Under the pieces are notes generated by a model. It had not been told where the DNA came from, searched no databases, and worked only from the letters and a program-made list of their open reading frames with translations. Below, one piece after another: positions 61,371 through 64,000 of a stretch of 64,000 bases of DNA. Origin of the DNA: Aliarcobacter vitoriensis (GTDB lineage Bacteria; Campylobacterota; Campylobacteria; Campylobacterales; Arcobacteraceae); assembly GCF_003316695.1 (NCBI RefSeq), contig NZ_PDKB01000010.1, forward strand, positions 38,574 through 102,573. Reading direction: 5' to 3'. A program made the position numbers and the translations under genes. The stretch's first letter is position 1. Every line of letters starts with the position of its first letter.

Positions 61371-61940
61371 ATGATTTTAATGATTGATAACTATGATAGC
61401 TTTACATATAATATTGTTCAATATTGTTTAGAATTGGGAGCAGATTTAAAGATAATTAGAAATGATGAAATGAGTTTAGAAGATATAATAGCTTTAAATC
61501 CTAGTAAAATTATAATTTCACCTGGTCCAGCAACTCCAGATGATGCTGGTGTTTGCCTTGAAGTTATAGAATATTTTTCTGATAAAAAACCAATTTTTGG
61601 TATTTGTTTAGGGCATCAAGCCATAGCACAAGTTTTTGGTGCAAAAGTTGTAAGAGCAAAAAATATGATGCATGGAAAAACTTCTTTAATAAAAGTTGTA
61701 AAAGATACAAAAATCTTTGAAGGATTACCAAAAGAGTTTACTCAAACAAGATACCATTCTTTAATTGTAGATAAAAATGATTTACCAGAAGATATTATTG
61801 TTACTTCAAAAAGTTTAGATGATGAAGAGATAATGTCTTTGGAAATAAAAGATAAACAAATTTATGGTGTACAATTTCACCCAGAGTCAATTATGAGTGA
61901 ACATGGGCATAAGATAATAGATAATTTTTTAAAGATTTAG
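61371..61940 (+). CDS. pabA: Glutamine amidotransferase, PabA/TrpG type
   Basis: Supplies ammonia from glutamine for chorismate amination, making aminodeoxychorismate (folate) or anthranilate (tryptophan). The 189-aa class I amidotransferase has MIDNYDSFTYNIVQY, oxyanion segment ISPGPATPDDAG, nucleophile Cys in FGICLGHQAI (about residue 79), and the His-Glu pair in GVQFHPESIMSEHG (about 168-170). No trp or pab partner is adjacent, and a lone copy of this kind is usually PabA, but TrpG or a dual role cannot be excluded. AAAGGA precedes the ATG. Confidence 0.85.
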   Translation: MILMIDNYDSFTYNIVQYCLELGADLKIIRNDEMSLEDIIALNPSKIIISPGPATPDDAGVCLEVIEYFSDKKPIFGICLGHQAIAQVFGAKVVRAKNMMHGKTSLIKVVKDTKIFEGLPKEFTQTRYHSLIVDKNDLPEDIIVTSKSLDDEEIMSLEIKDKQIYGVQFHPESIMSEHGHKIIDNFLKI

Positions 61941-61941
61941 A

Positions 61942-63141
61942 ATGCTTTTAAAAAGTAAATATACATTATATTTTTATATATTATTATTTTTTATTGTATG
62001 TTTACTTTTTATACAAACACAATTTTATCTAAGTATCTCATATAAAGAAGCTTTAAATTTTTATGAGAATAGTTCTATTTTATCATTTATTACGCAAGCT
62101 TCTGTATATTTATTTGGGCAAAGTGATTTAGCATTAAGATTACCTTTTATATGTATGTATATTTTTAGTGTAGTTTTAATGTATAAAATTACTGAAAACT
62201 ATTTCAAATATGAAATGGATAGATTTATATCAATTTGCCTTTTTATGGTCTTACCAGGAGTTTTGAGTGCCTCACTTTTAGTAAATACGGCAATAATTTG
62301 TATATTCTTAACTCTTTTATATATCTACTATTATGAAAAATATGGTAAACACTTATATTATTTGTTACCGTTTTTACTATTTGTTGATAACTCTTTTGCA
62401 ATACTTTTTTTGGCTCTTTTTTTATTTTCGTTTAAAACTAAAGATAGAAAACTTTTATATTTCTCAACAATTTTATTTGTTCTATCTATATTTATTTATG
62501 GAATATTTACTGATGGGCGTCCAAAAGGTTTTTTAATAGATACTTTTGGAATATATGCAGCTATATTATCTCCAGTTTTATTTTTATACTTTTTATACTC
62601 TTTATATAGAGTATTAATAAAAAAAGAGATGGATTTGAGTTGGTATATAGCTTCAACAGCACTTCTTTTATCTATTTTAGCATCATTTAGACAACGCATA
62701 TATATAGAAGATTTTGCTCCTTATGTTGTTGTGGTTATTCCTGCAATTGTAAAAATATTTTTGCATTCATATAGAGTTAGATTAAAAGAGTTTAGAACAA
62801 CTTATAATATTATAGCTATAACAACAATTTTATTTTTATCAATTAATATTTTGTTTACATTTGTAAATAAACCAATTTATTTACTTCTTGAAAGAAGCGA
62901 TAAACACTTTGTACATCAATACCATTTTGTAAAAGAACTTTCAAAAGAACTTAAAAATAGAAATATCAATGGTGTTTTTTGTGATGATAAGTCTTTAGCT
63001 TTAAGGCTAAAATTTTATGGAATTAAAGAAACAGAAGATTACTTTTTATCAGAATTTGAATTTTATGGTTATGATGAAAAAATATCAATTAACTACTACG
63101 ATAAAGAACTTTTTAGAGTGTATATAAAAAAATTAATATGA
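61942..63141 (+). CDS. GT-C-like integral membrane protein (possible glycosyltransferase)
   Basis: A 399-aa protein with about ten membrane helices and a short C-terminal soluble part. The first loop SYKEALNFYENSSILSFI followed by LFGQSDLALRLPFICMY resembles the ArnT/PMT-type GT-C family, in which this loop carries the catalytic acid; here a Glu (EALNFYE) is available, but the usual DE pair is not clear. Such enzymes use polyprenyl-phosphate sugars in the periplasm. It starts one base after pabA and overlaps the pseudopilin gene by four bases. Function is inference only. Confidence 0.7.
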   Translation: MLLKSKYTLYFYILLFFIVCLLFIQTQFYLSISYKEALNFYENSSILSFITQASVYLFGQSDLALRLPFICMYIFSVVLMYKITENYFKYEMDRFISICLFMVLPGVLSASLLVNTAIICIFLTLLYIYYYEKYGKHLYYLLPFLLFVDNSFAILFLALFLFSFKTKDRKLLYFSTILFVLSIFIYGIFTDGRPKGFLIDTFGIYAAILSPVLFLYFLYSLYRVLIKKEMDLSWYIASTALLLSILASFRQRIYIEDFAPYVVVVIPAIVKIFLHSYRVRLKEFRTTYNIIAITTILFLSINILFTFVNKPIYLLLERSDKHFVHQYHFVKELSKELKNRNINGVFCDDKSLALRLKFYGIKETEDYFLSEFEFYGYDEKISINYYDKELFRVYIKKLI

Positions 63142-63770
63142 AAAAATCATTTTTCCTAATAGAATTTATTATAGTAATAGTTATATTAGGGATAATTTAC
63201 TCAATTTTTACTCCGAAAAAATACATAAACAAATTAGATGAAGTTACGAATAGAATTTTAATATATTTACATTTTACAAGATTTAAAGCTTTGAGCGATG
63301 ATGTTTATTCAGAAGAAAAAGATAGCAAGGGAGATAATCTTTGGTATAAAGGTAGATGGACTATGAAATTTATGCGATGTTCTGAAAATAAAGGTGGAGG
63401 AATTTATTTTCGTATTTATTCAGAAAAAAATGATAAAGGACATGCTGGTCAAAAAGAGAGTCTAAAAGATCCACTGTCAAATAAATATATTTATAATACA
63501 AATGCTTGTAACAATAATATTGAAAATAGTCCATTTGTGCTTTTAAAAAACTATGATATAAAAAAAGTAGATATTAGTTGCAATTCTACTGATTCTTTAG
63601 GGCAAATATCTTTTGGTGAAGATGGAAAAGTTTACTCAAGAATATCAGAAGCATATGATTTTGAGATAAAAAAACCTTGTATTATAAAATTTATATCAAA
63701 TTCAAATGATTTTAGAGAAATTGTTATTCACCCAAATAGTGGTTTTATCGAGTTTTTAAAAAATAAATAA
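63138..63770 (+). CDS. Type IV pilin-like/pseudopilin protein
   Basis: A 210-aa protein with a type IV prepilin N-terminus: short basic leader MKKS, then FFLIEFIIVIVILGIIYSIF, with the conserved Glu at +5 and a single hydrophobic helix. The residue before the cleavage point is Ser, where Gly (or Ala in many Campylobacterota) is normal. The globular part has four Cys (about residues 81, 123, 148 and 176) that could form two disulfides. Such proteins serve in DNA uptake or type II secretion. It overlaps the GT-C-like gene by four bases and has no other pilus genes beside it. Confidence 0.8.
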   Translation: MKKSFFLIEFIIVIVILGIIYSIFTPKKYINKLDEVTNRILIYLHFTRFKALSDDVYSEEKDSKGDNLWYKGRWTMKFMRCSENKGGGIYFRIYSEKNDKGHAGQKESLKDPLSNKYIYNTNACNNNIENSPFVLLKNYDIKKVDISCNSTDSLGQISFGEDGKVYSRISEAYDFEIKKPCIIKFISNSNDFREIVIHPNSGFIEFLKNK

Positions 63771-63809
63771 ACAAATTCAGGAATTTAAGCGAATATTAAT
63801 AAAAAACTC

Positions 63810-63838
63810 TTGACAAATAAGAAAAAAGCGATTATAAT
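63810..63838 (+). promoter_or_regulatory. Consensus sigma-70 promoter, probable rrn promoter
   Basis: Perfect TTGACA (63810-63815) and TATAAT (63833-63838) with the ideal 17-base spacer, followed by the GC-rich TCCCGTCC discriminator typical of stringently controlled stable-RNA promoters. It is by far the best promoter in the window. Confidence 0.85.
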
Positions 63839-63844
63839 TCCCGT

Positions 63845-64000
63845 CCAATTTGACCAGATAGCTGGGAAGGTTGAGATCTTTAAAGTTTGATAGGTTTAGA
63901 GAGGGTAATCTTTGTAAACCGAATATATATGTTAAAAGAAAAAATTTGTACAAGTAGTAATATTTAACCTAGAGATGGGGATAGATATTATTTAAAATAC
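63845..64000 (+). other. Leader of a probable rRNA operon (16S beyond the window)
   Basis: No reading frame of note follows the promoter. The leader holds a small hairpin CCAG-ATAG-CTGG (63854-63865), a boxA-like AGATCTTTAAAGT (63874-63886; enterobacterial boxA is TGCTCTTTAACA) and GGTTTA/TAAACC arms (63893 and 63915). These are typical of antiterminated rRNA leaders. No 16S sequence such as the AGAGTTTGATC start is reached by base 64000, so the identity is inference; a tRNA cluster is the alternative. Confidence 0.6.

Noticed and set aside
1..64000. CRISPR arrays, insertion sequences, prophage genes and toxin-antitoxin pairs
   Set aside because: No regularly spaced repeats, transposases, integrases or phage structural genes were seen; the single XRE gene has no toxin partner.

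Overview
This is a very A+T-rich chromosomal window whose gene content and order point to a member of the Campylobacterota, most likely the Arcobacter/Aliarcobacter group. The evidence is the ordered blocks thrB-ylxR-infB-rbfA-rimP and pheS-pheT-aroA-ispH-rpsA-serA (both arranged as in Campylobacter), a Campylobacter-type diheme cytochrome c1 in the bc1 operon, an atpB gene standing apart from the other ATP synthase genes, AddA-type recombination helicase, a MOMP-like porin and a Campylobacter-like FbpA. The assignment is inference from protein resemblance and synteny; no search was run.

Layout. 1-5.7 kb (+): homoserine kinase, translation initiation/ribosome maturation genes and ribD. 5.8-15.1 kb (-): one long block pheS-pheT-aroA-ispH-rpsA-serA-efp. 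15.2-19.0 kb: a HIT protein (+) and fatty acid genes fabG-acpP-fabF-accA (-), in which acpP has its own promoter and is flanked by terminators. 19.1-21.1 kb (-): queC-queD-queE for preQ0 synthesis. 21.2-22.2 kb (+): a small membrane protein and rsmE. 22.3-25.1 kb (-): petABC (cytochrome bc1). 25.2-27.7 kb (-): thrC and argB. 27.8-30.6 kb (+): addA. 30.7-37.2 kb (-): porin, a ThiE/TenI-like protein, atpB, ilvA, metE. 37.3-39.5 kb: a small Cys-rich protein (-), then trmD-rplS and a DedA protein (+). 39.5-44.1 kb: an aminotransferase (-) divergent from AraC/GyrI-Nudix-RidA (+), then an XRE regulator (-) divergent from a PAS-GGDEF diguanylate cyclase (+). 44.1-48.5 kb (-): EamA transporter, Tex, a 76-aa protein, an M42-type peptidase. 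48.7-50.3 kb (+): siroheme nitrite/sulfite reductase. 50.4-59.5 kb (-): an iron acquisition cluster. 59.7-61.2 kb: SDR (-) and TetR (+) around a perfect palindrome. 61.4-63.8 kb (+): pabA/trpG-like amidotransferase, a GT-C-like membrane protein and a pseudopilin. 63.8-64.0 kb: a consensus sigma-70 promoter with GC-rich discriminator and boxA-like leader, probably the start of an rRNA operon whose 16S gene lies beyond the window.

Most of the window is housekeeping. The most system-like part is the iron cluster at 50.4-59.5 kb: TonB siderophore receptor, PepSY membrane protein, DUF3649-like protein, a periplasmic helper, an AraC regulator and an FbpABC ferric ABC transporter, with no siderophore biosynthesis genes. 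It reads as uptake of foreign ferri-siderophores, release of iron in the periplasm and import as free iron. The other material worth a second look is regulatory: hairpins directly upstream of thrC and metE, AraC-type direct repeats, several perfect palindromes at promoters, and three genes that look leaderless.

No tRNA, complete rRNA, insertion sequence, prophage or CRISPR array was seen. No gene-free stretch exceeds about 230 bases; the longest are 48484-48699, 61169-61370 and 63771-64000, each described below.
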